From Bacteroidaceae bacterium (GTDB lineage: Bacteria; Bacteroidota; Bacteroidia; Bacteroidales; Bacteroidaceae): DNA of 64,000 bases. The notes below the pieces were generated by a model. It worked only from the letters and a program-made list of their open reading frames with translations. It had not been told where the DNA came from and searched no databases. Positions 41,767 through 51,237 of the stretch are shown one piece after another (position 1 is the stretch's first letter; every line of letters starts with the position of its first letter). Made by a program: the position numbers and the translations under genes. The stretch is from positions 89,738-153,737 of the forward strand of contig JAFSKK010000061.1 in assembly GCA_017448965.1 (NCBI GenBank), written 5' to 3'.

Positions 41767-42743
41767 TGTTGAAGAAATTGCTGGATGGCAGCCACCAATG
41801 CATCGTTCTCTTCGGGTGATTGGGTGGCAATACGGAAATGATGAGGTGTAAGTCCTTGGAAGTTGGAGGCATCGCGGATCAGGATGCCATGTTCTTGGAC
41901 AAGGTGGTCTTTCAGTTCGGCAGCGGTGGCAGGTTCGACGGTGCAGAGGAAGAAGTTCGTCTGGGTATGAAAAGCGGTAATGCCTTCGATGGCATTCAAC
42001 TGTTCACGAAGTCTTTGAGTCTCTTCCATATAAAGACGCACATCGGGGATGAGACATGCACGGTTGCTCACGAGCCATTTGCCAGCCTCAACAGCAAGGG
42101 CATTGACCGCCCACGGACGGTATTGTTGACGGAGATAGCGAATGATGCCCGCTGATGCCGTAATGTATCCTATCCGCAAACCAGGAATAGCATACTGCTT
42201 GGTCATGGAATGAATCTGTATGATGTTGCTGGGACACAGCATGTCGGCTGGCCCTGGCATTCGGCACATCGTGTAGTCTTCGTAGGATTGGTCAACCACC
42301 AAGAACTCATGCGATGTCGAAGCCTCGATGACGATGTCTTCGGGCACTACCCTACCTGTCGGGTTGTTGGGGTTGCAAAGCCAACAGAGTGCCGCATCGG
42401 GGTGCTTTTCATAGCCAAACAACCGACAAGCATCTTCGTATTCAGAGAACGTGGGATGATATACATAGTAGGTCTTTCTGTTACGAAAAGCTTGGGCAAT
42501 GAGGTAGATGGCATCGGTGGCACCACTGGTCACCAAGACCTCATCCGCATCAATGCCATACTCATGGGCTATCATCTTTTCCAGAGAATGGGAAGAGGGT
42601 TCGGGATAGGAATGAATGGTATCAAGATGACGACAGAGGTGTTCCTCCAACCCCGAGAGGTCGGCATGGGCATAAATGTTGGAACTGAAGTTCATACGGA
42701 TGCCCGAATAGTTGTAGATGTCATCTCCGTGTCCGTTAAGCAT
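41763..42743 (-). CDS. cobD: Threonine-phosphate decarboxylase-like aminotransferase
   Basis: 326 residues, fold-type I PLP enzyme: NPNNPTG (~128-134), Schiff-base Lys in HSMTKQYAIPGLRIGY (~182-197), and ITAFHTQTNFFL near the C terminus. In a cobalamin operon this family (CobD of Salmonella, also named CobC) makes aminopropanol phosphate from threonine phosphate. Four-bp overlap with cbiB. Confidence 0.85.
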   Translation of the reverse strand: MLNGHGDDIYNYSGIRMNFSSNIYAHADLSGLEEHLCRHLDTIHSYPEPSSHSLEKMIAHEYGIDADEVLVTSGATDAIYLIAQAFRNRKTYYVYHPTFSEYEDACRLFGYEKHPDAALCWLCNPNNPTGRVVPEDIVIEASTSHEFLVVDQSYEDYTMCRMPGPADMLCPSNIIQIHSMTKQYAIPGLRIGYITASAGIIRYLRQQYRPWAVNALAVEAGKWLVSNRACLIPDVRLYMEETQRLREQLNAIEGITAFHTQTNFFLCTVEPATAAELKDHLVQEHGILIRDASNFQGLTPHHFRIATQSPEENDALVAAIQQFLQQ

Positions 42744-42767
42744 GAGGGAAGTTGAAAGTTGAAAATT

Positions 42768-44261
42768 TTAGATGAGGAGTTGGTAGAGGCGTTCCATGTC
42801 GAGGTGTTGTCGCACATGGTCTGCCAAGAGGTCATATTGCTGTTCCTTAAAGGCTTGATAGTCGAAGGCCTTGCTTCGCTCAGACAGTTTTGCAGCAAAA
42901 GGCTGTAAAAGCATGTCGATGAATGGGGCATTATCGAGGATGCCATGAATGTACGTGCCCATGCAGCGGTCATCCACCTTGTAGCCATCGGGAGTGCCAT
43001 CCTCCAACGTGACCAACGGACTTTCTTCAGCATCTGCATAAGGATGAGTCTCGCCACAATGAATCTCATAACCCTGCATACCACCGTTGAAGGTGACTTG
43101 CCGCGTGGTCTTCTCAGCGGTGATGGTCGTAGTGACAGGCAGAAGTCCCAATCCGGGCAATCGCTCGATGTTGCCTTCTATATGCTGAGGGTCGCACACC
43201 TCCACACCCATCATCTGATAGCCTCCACAGATGCCCATGACGGTTGCACCCTCACGATGGGCACGAATGATGGCTTGTGCCACTCCGTTGCGACGGAGTT
43301 CGTAGAGGTCACTAAGGGTCGATTTGCTGCCAGGCAGGATGATGATGTCGCTTTTCAAAAGGTCGTCAGTGTTATTGGTGTAGAAAAGATGCACACGAGA
43401 GTCACGTTCCAGCACGTTGAAATCGGTGAAATTGGAGAGATGGCGAAGAAGCACCACCGCCACATTTACACGCCCCTTTTCTGCCGTAAAGGACTTCATG
43501 GCCAAGTCCACGCTATCTTCTTCTTCGATGTGGATGTCCTTGTAATAAGGAACCACACCCAACACAGGCACTCCACAGAGGTCTTCCAACATCTTCCGTC
43601 CATCATCGAACAGTCGCAAGTCACCACGAAACTTATTGATGATGATGCCCTTGATGCGCTTCTTGTCTTCAGGAGTCTGCAAGGCGATGCTGCCATAGAC
43701 GGAAGCAAACACACCACCACGGTCGATGTCGCCCACCAAGATGACATCGGCATTAGCATGACGAGCCATCGGCATATTCACCAAGTCGTGGTCACGGAGG
43801 TTGATCTCAGAGATAGAGCCAGCACCTTCCATGACGATGGGGTTGTATTGGGCAGCAAGGCGGTCGAAGGCGGCATTGACTTCTTGGCGGAAGTCGATGG
43901 GAGGAGTTGTCGGAGTATTCTGATGAGTCCGAGAGTTCCGCCAAAAGTCGTAGGCATCCCGATTGCCAATAGGCACGCCATTCAGCACCACTTGGCTGGT
44001 GTGGTCACTCTGGGGCTTCAACAGGAGCGGATTCATGTCGGTGTGGCAGGGGATGCCTGCCGCCTCGGCCTGAACTGCTTGCGCACGCCCAATTTCCAAT
44101 CCTTCAGGAGTGGCGTATGAGTTGAGCGCCATGTTCTGGGCTTTGAACGGAGCAGGATGGTAGCCATCTTGCAAAAAGATACGGCACAAGGCGGTGGCAA
44201 GAACACTCTTGCCTACATCGCTGCCTGTACCAGCCAACATGATGGGATGAAGCCTCTTCAT
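42768..44261 (-). CDS. cobQ: Cobyric acid synthase
   Basis: 497 residues, usual length. N-terminal MinD-like ATPase (GTGSDVGKSVL, ~11-21; KAQNMALNSY), C-terminal glutaminase domain with the nucleophile Cys in MGICGGYQMMG (~330-340) and the His in GTYIHG (~440). It amidates four side chains of the corrin ring (also called CbiP). Start overlaps the stop of the cbiA C-terminal piece as ATGA. Confidence 0.95.
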   Translation of the reverse strand: MKRLHPIMLAGTGSDVGKSVLATALCRIFLQDGYHPAPFKAQNMALNSYATPEGLEIGRAQAVQAEAAGIPCHTDMNPLLLKPQSDHTSQVVLNGVPIGNRDAYDFWRNSRTHQNTPTTPPIDFRQEVNAAFDRLAAQYNPIVMEGAGSISEINLRDHDLVNMPMARHANADVILVGDIDRGGVFASVYGSIALQTPEDKKRIKGIIINKFRGDLRLFDDGRKMLEDLCGVPVLGVVPYYKDIHIEEEDSVDLAMKSFTAEKGRVNVAVVLLRHLSNFTDFNVLERDSRVHLFYTNNTDDLLKSDIIILPGSKSTLSDLYELRRNGVAQAIIRAHREGATVMGICGGYQMMGVEVCDPQHIEGNIERLPGLGLLPVTTTITAEKTTRQVTFNGGMQGYEIHCGETHPYADAEESPLVTLEDGTPDGYKVDDRCMGTYIHGILDNAPFIDMLLQPFAAKLSERSKAFDYQAFKEQQYDLLADHVRQHLDMERLYQLLI

Positions 44262-44803
44262 ACTATATTATATATATGCGTGTAACTCGCCAACACATTC
44301 TTGTGTCTGAACACAGGCGTGGGCACAGGATGGCCCTTGGCATCATAAACTTGCACGATAGATGGTGGCGTCTCGCCCAAGAACTGAGTGTAGTGGAACT
44401 CATGCCCCCGATACTCCCGTCCATCCAACACAAAACGCCGATAACCCAGGGAGAGTTTGCGGTCGGCCTTTCGTGCCGTGATGCGATAAGGCAGGACTCC
44501 GCACATCGGGAACTCGCCCTCGTCGGTCACAATGCTTTGGCACAGATACATCATGCCACCACACTCCGCCACGATGCGACCACCTTGTTCTGCATAGGCT
44601 CTGATGCTCTCGCGCGTCCGTTCGGCCTTCACCAATGCCTCCAGATGTTTTTCGGGATAGCCACCTGGCAGATACAGAAAGTCGCACTCCGCAGGCAACG
44701 GCTCATTCGCCTCCGGGTCAAAGAAGGATATCTCCCCTAACCTATCCAACGTTTCCTGATAGAGAAACGAGAACGACTCACTATTTCTTGCCACCAGAAT
44801 CAT
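44258..44803 (-). CDS. cbiA: Cobyrinate a,c-diamide synthase, C-terminal glutaminase half
   Basis: 181 residues from the ATG at 44803. It starts MILVARNSESFSFLY, the sequence that normally continues the middle of CbiA, and holds the glutaminase with the nucleophile Cys in IVAECGGMMYL (~85) and the late His in GHEFHYTQF (~138). In most bacteria this is one chain with the ATPase half. Here the stop of the N-terminal half and this start overlap as ATGA, so both could be made as coupled subunits. Alternatively a frameshift split the gene recently. Confidence 0.8.
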   Translation of the reverse strand: MILVARNSESFSFLYQETLDRLGEISFFDPEANEPLPAECDFLYLPGGYPEKHLEALVKAERTRESIRAYAEQGGRIVAECGGMMYLCQSIVTDEGEFPMCGVLPYRITARKADRKLSLGYRRFVLDGREYRGHEFHYTQFLGETPPSIVQVYDAKGHPVPTPVFRHKNVLASYTHIYNIV

Positions 44804-45453
44804 AACGTCAACAATCTTTGCCAATTCACATGCTCATCTAACAATGAGACCAACTTCTCACTCTCCATCTTCTCCGAGAAGTCCAAACCCAAATAGCGGG
44901 AGCCTTGTTCCAATTCAGCACATTTAGGAAGAAAACCAAAGCACTCCACCTGCAAGTCATCACACACCTCCTGCAACATCTTCCGATGGCGTTCCGAACC
45001 TACTTTGTTGAAGATGACACCAGCAATCCGTATATCCTCTCGGAAATGAAGAAAGCCCGACAGCAATGCCGCCATTGAGTAGGCTGCAGACTTGGCATCC
45101 ACCACCAGCACCACAGGCAAACCCAACACGCTGGCAATCTCAGCCGATGAACCTTTGTCGCGGTCGTAACCATCGAAGAGACCCATCATGCCCTCCACGA
45201 TACAGACACTGGCATCCGCGCCATAGTGCACAAAAAGTTCCTTCACGTGTTCCTTTGTTGCCATGAACGTATCGAGGTTGATGCTCGGACGCCCGCACAC
45301 CACCTCATGAAACTTCGTGTCAATGTAGTCAGGTCCGCATTTGAAGGGCTGAACCTTCATGCCGATGCTGGCCAGCAACGCCATCAGCCCTCGGGCAATT
45401 GTCGTCTTGCCCGAGCCACTTGTAGGAGCTGCTATGAGGAATGAAGGTTTCAT
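44800..45453 (-). CDS. cbiA: Cobyrinate a,c-diamide synthase, N-terminal ATPase half
   Basis: 217 residues from the ATG at 45453. ATPase with P-loop PTSGSGKTTIARG (~9-21), then KCGPDYIDTKFHE (~39-51) and EGMMGLFDG (~90-98), all CbiA hallmarks. It ends ...HVNWQRLLTL. Together with the next gene it equals one normal CbiA (~398 aa). A TACCTTTG box lies 8 bp upstream of the ATG, so the operon mRNA has almost no leader and no riboswitch. Confidence 0.85.
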   Translation of the reverse strand: MKPSFLIAAPTSGSGKTTIARGLMALLASIGMKVQPFKCGPDYIDTKFHEVVCGRPSINLDTFMATKEHVKELFVHYGADASVCIVEGMMGLFDGYDRDKGSSAEIASVLGLPVVLVVDAKSAAYSMAALLSGFLHFREDIRIAGVIFNKVGSERHRKMLQEVCDDLQVECFGFLPKCAELEQGSRYLGLDFSEKMESEKLVSLLDEHVNWQRLLTL

Positions 45454-45460
45454 CGAAGTG

Positions 45461-45468
45461 CAAAGGTA
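45461..45468 (-). promoter_or_regulatory. Promoter of the minus cobalamin operon
   Basis: TACCTTTG on the minus strand (45468-45461), 7 bp before the cbiA ATG, which leaves a leader of only a few nucleotides. Confidence 0.6.
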
Positions 45469-45478
45469 GGGAAAATTG

Positions 45479-45599
45479 AAGAATTGAAAAATTGAAGAAT
45501 TGAAAAATACGATAAAGAATCTGAAAATTGAAAGAAAGAATGAAAAAAATAAGGAAGGAAACAACTTTAATCCTTCAATTCTTCAATTTTTCAATTCTT
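45479..45599. repeat. 26-bp inverted repeat between the two cobalamin promoters
   Basis: Arms 45479-45504 and 45574-45599 are perfectly complementary, made of AATTGAAGAATTGAAA-type units. They lie next to the -7 boxes at 45461-45468 and 45606-45613 and cover the expected -33 positions of both divergent promoters. Confidence 0.75.
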
Positions 45600-45605
45600 T
45601 ATTAT

Positions 45606-45613
45606 TATCTTTG
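45606..45613 (+). promoter_or_regulatory. Promoter of the btuB arm
   Basis: TATCTTTG on the + strand, directly before the riboswitch leader. Confidence 0.65.
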
Positions 45614-45616
45614 CCA

Positions 45617-45772
45617 CCGAAATTGGTAATCGAGCATATCGATGCAAGGGAATCCAGTGAGAATCTGGAGCTGTACCTGCAGCTGTAATCTCCTTTTGTC
45701 AACGTCTGTTCAACAAAGCCACTGAGGAATCGGGAAGGCGAGCAGACAGGGGAAAGCCAGAATACCTGCCAA
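45617..45772 (+). promoter_or_regulatory. Cobalamin riboswitch
   Basis: Elements of the cobalamin (B12) riboswitch in order: AAGGGAATCCAGTGAGAATCTGG-like P3 region (quoted in part: GGAATCCAGTG), GCTGTACCTGCAGCTGTAA, GCCACTGAGGAATCGGGAAG (one base short of 21, ~45717), and the B12 box GAAAGCCAGAATACCTGCC (~45752-45770). It precedes btuB by ~60 nt. Cobalamin binding should lower expression of the receptor operon. Confidence 0.92.
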
Positions 45773-45832
45773 AACACCAAAGAAGAAAGAGGTTTACATG
45801 CACAGGACTATGCATGACAACACCAACGCTTT

Positions 45833-48013
45833 ATGAAGAAATGGCTTCTTGGGGTGACACTCATGTGTCTTACCCAGACATTGTTGGCACAAGACATTCT
45901 GAAGGAAGATTCCTTGCAGGAAGTGGTCGTGACAGGTACTGGCACCCAGCACCTGCTGAAAGATGCGCCCGTTCAGACGGAGGTCATCTCACGCCGTGTG
46001 CTCGACAGCTTTGGCGGTAAGAGCATTGAGGAGATACTGAGCGGACTTACCGCCTCCTTTGCGTTCAGCGAAGGCGACATGGGCAGTCAGATGCAGATGG
46101 GAGGCCTTGGCAACAGCTACATCCTTATACTCATTGACGGCAAGCGCATTCATGGCGATGTGGGTGGCGAGAACGACCTTGGACTTATCGACCCACACAA
46201 TATCGAGCGCATAGAAATCGTCAAAGGGGCACAGAGTGCACTGTATGGCAGCGACGCAATGGCTGGTGTTATCAATATCATCACCAAGAAACACACCCAG
46301 GCGGGAATCTATGCTGACAACAGCACACGATATGGAACGCACAACGATTTGCGTCAGCACAACACCCTTGCCTTCAATTTCGGCAAGGTGAGCAGTCAGA
46401 CCAACTTCCAGATACAGCGGAACGATGGATGGCAGAACACAGCGAAGGAATATGCTGAAGCGATGGTGATTACCGACAGCAAGAACAAGACGGTAAACAA
46501 ATTCAACAACTGGCAGGTGTCCGAGCGCATCACATATCAGCCTTCACACAACCTGGAACTCTATGCTGACGGCACTTACTACATCAAGAACATCAACCGT
46601 CCCAGAAACGGCACACATCCGAGTTGTGATGTTTACACCTACGATTTACGATACAACAATGCTTCCGCATCGGCTGGCGGCAAATGGTATCTGAGCGGTG
46701 ATAAAGACGACACACGAAGAAACTATCTGACATTTGATGCTGATTGGAATAAGCATGCCTATTATTACACTTACACTGCCAAACATTACGATTATGTGCT
46801 GTTGAAAGGAGAGGAATATGGTGATCAGAACGGAGAGTGGTTCTCTGTGGCGATGAAACCGGGCCAGCGCAAGCTGCAGAGCGACCAACAGCGCATGATG
46901 GGTCAACTGAAGGGCGTTTTCTATCTTCCCTACGAGAACACAATCCATGCAGGAGCAGAATATCGGTACGACTATTTGAAAGCACCCAACCGCACAGAGG
47001 ATGGAACAGCAAGCGATTGGACATCAGCCTTATATGTACAGGATGAGTTCAACAAGCTGGAGTGGTTCAACCTCACAGCAGGACTTAGGTTGGTGAACAA
47101 CCGCAACTTCGGTGTCAGGCTTACCCCTAAGATCAGTACGATGTTTGCGGCAGGTGACTTCCGATTCAGGTTAGGATGGAGCCAAGGCTTCAAGACACCC
47201 ACCGTGAAAGAGTTGCACTACCGTTACCTGCACGTGATGGGCAGCAGCACTTTCTTCAATATCGGCAACATCAATCTGGATCCGCAAACCAGTAACTATT
47301 ACTCCGCCAACCTTGAATATCGTGGAAAGAAGTTGACGGCATCGGTGACAGGATACCTGAACAAGTTAGACCACATGATTGCATTGGCCAATGTGCCTGT
47401 AGGCGAGATCCCTGCTGGTGTCACCACCGCTTATCAGGGTGATGGCAGTGATAATGTGCAAGCACGTATGTATAAGAATATGGACAATGCCCGAACCCGT
47501 GGCATTGATGTGACGCTCTCCTATCAGGTGATGAAAGACCTGTCCATCACATCTGCCTACAGCTACTTGGACACCGAGGCCAACATGTATGATACGAGCA
47601 AAGACAGGATGACCCATGTCATCATAGACGGCACGGCATACCACAAGTGGAATGCTTCCGTCACATACAGCCACATCTTCTGCCCATGTTACAAGTTCGG
47701 TGTGAACCTGTCGGCACATGGCAGCAGCACACGGTTCTATCAGAACAACGGCAATGGAAAAGCCTTCCAGATATGGCGTATCAACACGACTCACGACCTT
47801 GGCAAGTCTGGCAAAATGCTGACCTACAGGTTGGAGTTTGGCGTGGACAACATCTTCAACTACGTGGATCGCACTATGCACCCTTACCACTTAGGCAACA
47901 CCACATCAGGCACGACGGTGCATGGCACCTTCTGCATTAAATTCAACTACGGCAAGAGAGTTAAAAACAATATTTCATTAACCAAACAAAAAATTAACTA
48001 TGAAGAAGATTAA
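45833..48013 (+). CDS. btuB: TonB-dependent cobalamin receptor (BtuB family)
   Basis: 726 residues. Signal peptide 1-19 (ends LLAQ), TonB box DSLQEVVVTGTG (~26-37), plug domain with GLGNSYILILIDGKRIHG and SALYGSDAMAGVINIITKK (~125-143), then a 22-strand barrel ending in an aromatic-terminated strand. It takes up corrinoids across the outer membrane. Controlled by the riboswitch upstream. The stop overlaps the cbiK start by 14 bp. Confidence 0.9.
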   Translation: MKKWLLGVTLMCLTQTLLAQDILKEDSLQEVVVTGTGTQHLLKDAPVQTEVISRRVLDSFGGKSIEEILSGLTASFAFSEGDMGSQMQMGGLGNSYILILIDGKRIHGDVGGENDLGLIDPHNIERIEIVKGAQSALYGSDAMAGVINIITKKHTQAGIYADNSTRYGTHNDLRQHNTLAFNFGKVSSQTNFQIQRNDGWQNTAKEYAEAMVITDSKNKTVNKFNNWQVSERITYQPSHNLELYADGTYYIKNINRPRNGTHPSCDVYTYDLRYNNASASAGGKWYLSGDKDDTRRNYLTFDADWNKHAYYYTYTAKHYDYVLLKGEEYGDQNGEWFSVAMKPGQRKLQSDQQRMMGQLKGVFYLPYENTIHAGAEYRYDYLKAPNRTEDGTASDWTSALYVQDEFNKLEWFNLTAGLRLVNNRNFGVRLTPKISTMFAAGDFRFRLGWSQGFKTPTVKELHYRYLHVMGSSTFFNIGNINLDPQTSNYYSANLEYRGKKLTASVTGYLNKLDHMIALANVPVGEIPAGVTTAYQGDGSDNVQARMYKNMDNARTRGIDVTLSYQVMKDLSITSAYSYLDTEANMYDTSKDRMTHVIIDGTAYHKWNASVTYSHIFCPCYKFGVNLSAHGSSTRFYQNNGNGKAFQIWRINTTHDLGKSGKMLTYRLEFGVDNIFNYVDRTMHPYHLGNTTSGTTVHGTFCIKFNYGKRVKNNISLTKQKINYEED

Positions 48014-49127
48014 GTCTTTTATCGTGGCTACCATGACATTTGCTTTGGTAGCTCCAGTGTTCACCGCTTGTAGCAGCGATGATGACAAAACGTATGAAAA
48101 CATCGTGTCGGAGTACACCGTCAACGATGAAATGGTGGCCAAGCAGAAGGCACAGTCGAAGAAGGATGTGGCCGTTCTGTTGGTTGCTTTCGGTTCCACT
48201 TGGAACAATGCTTTCCAGGCATTCGACAAGACCAAGGCTGAATACGAGAAGGCATTCCCTGAGGCTGACGTCTATGTATGTTTCTCCAGCGACATCTGTA
48301 TCAACCGCGCAAGCGTTGGTGAAAACGTGGACGACGAGGGTAATCTGGTGAAGCGCGACTACTATGAGCCACGCTACCTGCTGCATGCCATCGGTGCTGC
48401 CAAGTACAGCAAGATTTACGTGCAGTCTTTGCAGGTCATCCCTGGAGAGGAATTTTCCGCAGTGGTGGCTTCTGTCAAGAAGTTCATGAACAACGGTTAC
48501 GTTGCCAACGCTCACCTGGACGACGAGTATCTGGCTCAATTGGCTGAGGATGAAGCCATCTTCCTGGGTATGCCTCTGCTGAACGATCCTGAGGTGGACG
48601 TTCCAGAGGTGGCCAGACAGTTGAATGCTCTTTACAGTTCAGAAACTCAAGATGGCGCTGTGGCCTTCATGGGTCACGGTAACCCCGACAAGTACGACAC
48701 CTTCAAGGCAAACGTGCGTTACACTCAGCTCGAAGAGACATTGCAGGCAATCAACCCCAACTACTTCGTTGGAACTGTAGACATGAAAGACAACTTCAAG
48801 CAGGATGTGATGGGCCGTATGCAGGACAAGGGCATCAGCAGCGGTAAGGTTTATCTCCACGCCCTGATGTCTATCGCCGGTGACCACGCTCACAACGATA
48901 TGGCCGGTGAAGGTGCTGAGTACTGGGATCCAGATGAAGAAGAGAGCGAAGACAACAGCTGGTTTGAGTACTTCAACCACAAGGGTTACACGGCAACTGT
49001 TCCTGTTGTAGGTAACCACCCACAGGGTCTGCTTGAACTCAGCGGTATTCTGAATGTCTGGATCAAGCACACCAAGGAAGCCGAGTTCTTTGAGGATGCT
49101 TATCACTCCATGTATCCTGAAGAGTAA
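48000..49127 (+). CDS. cbiK: Lipoprotein cobaltochelatase-like CbiK
   Basis: 375 residues. N-terminal signal peptide with lipobox VFTACSS (Cys ~24), so exported and lipid-anchored. Chelatase fold with VAFGSTW (~64), the metal-binding His in MGHGNPD (~222), and HALMSIAGDHAHND (~283-296) with further His. Family members insert Co(II) into sirohydrochlorin, the start of the anaerobic pathway. Sitting between two TonB receptors and outside the cytoplasm, it may act on imported tetrapyrroles or in metal delivery or removal. That role is inferred. Confidence 0.82.
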   Translation: MKKIKSFIVATMTFALVAPVFTACSSDDDKTYENIVSEYTVNDEMVAKQKAQSKKDVAVLLVAFGSTWNNAFQAFDKTKAEYEKAFPEADVYVCFSSDICINRASVGENVDDEGNLVKRDYYEPRYLLHAIGAAKYSKIYVQSLQVIPGEEFSAVVASVKKFMNNGYVANAHLDDEYLAQLAEDEAIFLGMPLLNDPEVDVPEVARQLNALYSSETQDGAVAFMGHGNPDKYDTFKANVRYTQLEETLQAINPNYFVGTVDMKDNFKQDVMGRMQDKGISSGKVYLHALMSIAGDHAHNDMAGEGAEYWDPDEEESEDNSWFEYFNHKGYTATVPVVGNHPQGLLELSGILNVWIKHTKEAEFFEDAYHSMYPEE

Positions 49128-49145
49128 ATTCTCTATCAAATATCA

Positions 49146-51215
49146 ATGATAAAAAAAGTGTTTTTCCTGGCAGCGCTCTCATGCGGGAGCGCCGCTTTTG
49201 CCCAAGTACACAAGATGGAGCACCGCGACTCCACAGCGACTCTGCGCACCTACAACCTCAACCCAGTGGTGGTGACAGGTTCGGGGCACCATCAGCGACT
49301 CAAATCCACAGCCACGCCCGTGCGTGTGCTGTCCTCGCAGGAGATTCAGGAGCAGGGCATCAGCACGTTCGACGGTGCTCTCACGAGAATGATGCCGCAG
49401 GTGTCGATGGCACCCAGTTCCATGGGTTCGTTCCTCCGCCTGAACGGATTGGGCAACAAGTACATCCTCATCCTCATCAACGGACAGAAGTTGACGGGCG
49501 ACATCTCGAATAACATCGATTTGAACCGCATCAACATGTCGAGAGTGAAGCGTATCGAGGTGCTGGACGGCGCGGCTTCGTCGCTGTATGGAAGCGATGC
49601 CATTGCTGGTGTCATCAACATCATCACCGACCAACCCACGCAGAACCTTGTCAGCGTGACGAGCGACACTCGTGTGTCGGGCAAAGGTCAACTGACAGAG
49701 GCGGTGACCCTCGACATTTTCACCCACGGATTCGGCTCCTACACTTCGTTCACCCACGACCGCGCTGACAGTTACCGCACCAACGATCTGGAATATGTGA
49801 AAGGCTCCGACACGGAGACACAGCGAAGCATCGCGCCGCTGTTCACAGGTTATCGTTCCAATCTGGTGGGGCAGAAGTTCACCTACTCGCCCAACGACAA
49901 GTTGGCCCTCAACGCAGGTTTTGACTACTCGTACAAAATCACCGACCGTCCGAACACCAACCCCGACGTCACGGGCGGCACCGACTATGAGATGCAGTAT
50001 AAGGGTGCACGATGGAATGTGGGCGGCATCTACAAGTTCACGCAGAAGAACTCCGTGCAGGCTTCCTTCACGGCCGACCGTTTCCGCTACGGAAAGGACT
50101 ATGATGTGGAGACGAAGAGCAACCGAGTGGGCGACTTCGTCCTGTCGAAGAAGCAGCATGCCTACGAGAGCGACATCAAGACCATTCTCGGATTGACGAA
50201 GGGCGGCACCACCATCCTTGGAACCAACTGGCGCAGAGATGACCTCTTTGCCACATCGGGCAACATCGACGAGGGTGTACACACGTTTGCCGTCTATGGA
50301 CAGCACGAACAACGGTTCCTGAAGAACGTGATGGCGACGGTGGGCATCCGCTACACCGACCACAAAACGGCCGGCGGACATTTCACCCCCAAGGCAACGC
50401 TGATGTATTCGCCTGGCCCCTTCAACTTCCGTGCCACCTATTCCGCAGGTTTCAGAGCACCGGGTTTGGACGAGTTGTACTATCACTACTACTCTGTCAA
50501 TCGCGGCAAGCCCCAAATCAGTTTCGGCAATCGCGACCTCAAGCCTGAGAAGAGCCACTACGTATCCCTCAACGCTGAGTATCACACAGATAAACTGATG
50601 GTGAGTGTGACGGGCTACATGAACCGCATCAACGATATGGTGGTGAAGGAGAACGTCGCTGTGGATGAAAACTCGCTGGCCATGTTGCAGAATGAGTTCC
50701 CCGAAATGACGGCTGACGAGGCTTCCAAACTGGCCAGTTATGCCCTCTATCAGAACAGCGACAAAGGCGATGTGAAGGGTGTGCAGGTGAACATCTCAGC
50801 CAACCTGTTCCGCGGTTTCAACCTCTCTGCCAACTATGCTTACACCTATGCACGCACGAAGAGCGGTGACCAATGGAGCGTGTTGGAGCGCAGCATCCGC
50901 AACACCGGCACCATTGCCGCCAACTATCATCATGCGTGGGGTCGGTATGCCCTCAACGTGAACCTGAACGGCCGTCTGCAGTCGAAGACTTACTACACAG
51001 GTACATACGAGGATGCGCCGGGCTTCGGTGTGTGGAACCTCAACACCACGCACACCTTCGACTGTGTGAAGTGGGCATTGCTCGAACCCAGCATCGGCAT
51101 CGACAACCTCTTCGACAAGACCGACCACCGCATCGACTCGTCGGCACGCAAATATGCCCTCTACAACCCCGGCAGAATGCTGACTGTAGGCCTCAAGGTC
51201 AGGTTCAAGCAATAA
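49146..51215 (+). CDS. Second TonB-dependent receptor (BtuB-like)
   Basis: 689 residues with signal peptide 1-19 (ends AAFAQ), TonB box NLNPVVVTGSG (~37-47), plug (GLGNKYILILINGQKLTGD; SLYGSDAIAGVINIIT) and barrel to the C-terminal RFKQ end. Close in style to btuB but less Gly/Asn-rich. Eighteen bp after cbiK in the same operon. It may take up a different corrinoid, a precursor or a cobalt chelate; the sequence does not tell. Confidence 0.85.
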   Translation: MIKKVFFLAALSCGSAAFAQVHKMEHRDSTATLRTYNLNPVVVTGSGHHQRLKSTATPVRVLSSQEIQEQGISTFDGALTRMMPQVSMAPSSMGSFLRLNGLGNKYILILINGQKLTGDISNNIDLNRINMSRVKRIEVLDGAASSLYGSDAIAGVINIITDQPTQNLVSVTSDTRVSGKGQLTEAVTLDIFTHGFGSYTSFTHDRADSYRTNDLEYVKGSDTETQRSIAPLFTGYRSNLVGQKFTYSPNDKLALNAGFDYSYKITDRPNTNPDVTGGTDYEMQYKGARWNVGGIYKFTQKNSVQASFTADRFRYGKDYDVETKSNRVGDFVLSKKQHAYESDIKTILGLTKGGTTILGTNWRRDDLFATSGNIDEGVHTFAVYGQHEQRFLKNVMATVGIRYTDHKTAGGHFTPKATLMYSPGPFNFRATYSAGFRAPGLDELYYHYYSVNRGKPQISFGNRDLKPEKSHYVSLNAEYHTDKLMVSVTGYMNRINDMVVKENVAVDENSLAMLQNEFPEMTADEASKLASYALYQNSDKGDVKGVQVNISANLFRGFNLSANYAYTYARTKSGDQWSVLERSIRNTGTIAANYHHAWGRYALNVNLNGRLQSKTYYTGTYEDAPGFGVWNLNTTHTFDCVKWALLEPSIGIDNLFDKTDHRIDSSARKYALYNPGRMLTVGLKVRFKQ

Positions 51216-51237
51216 CCTCAATTTCCACACCGAAATT

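Noticed and set aside
42945-44120. 391-aa + strand frame opposite cobQ
   Set aside because: Antisense shadow of a well recognised enzyme.
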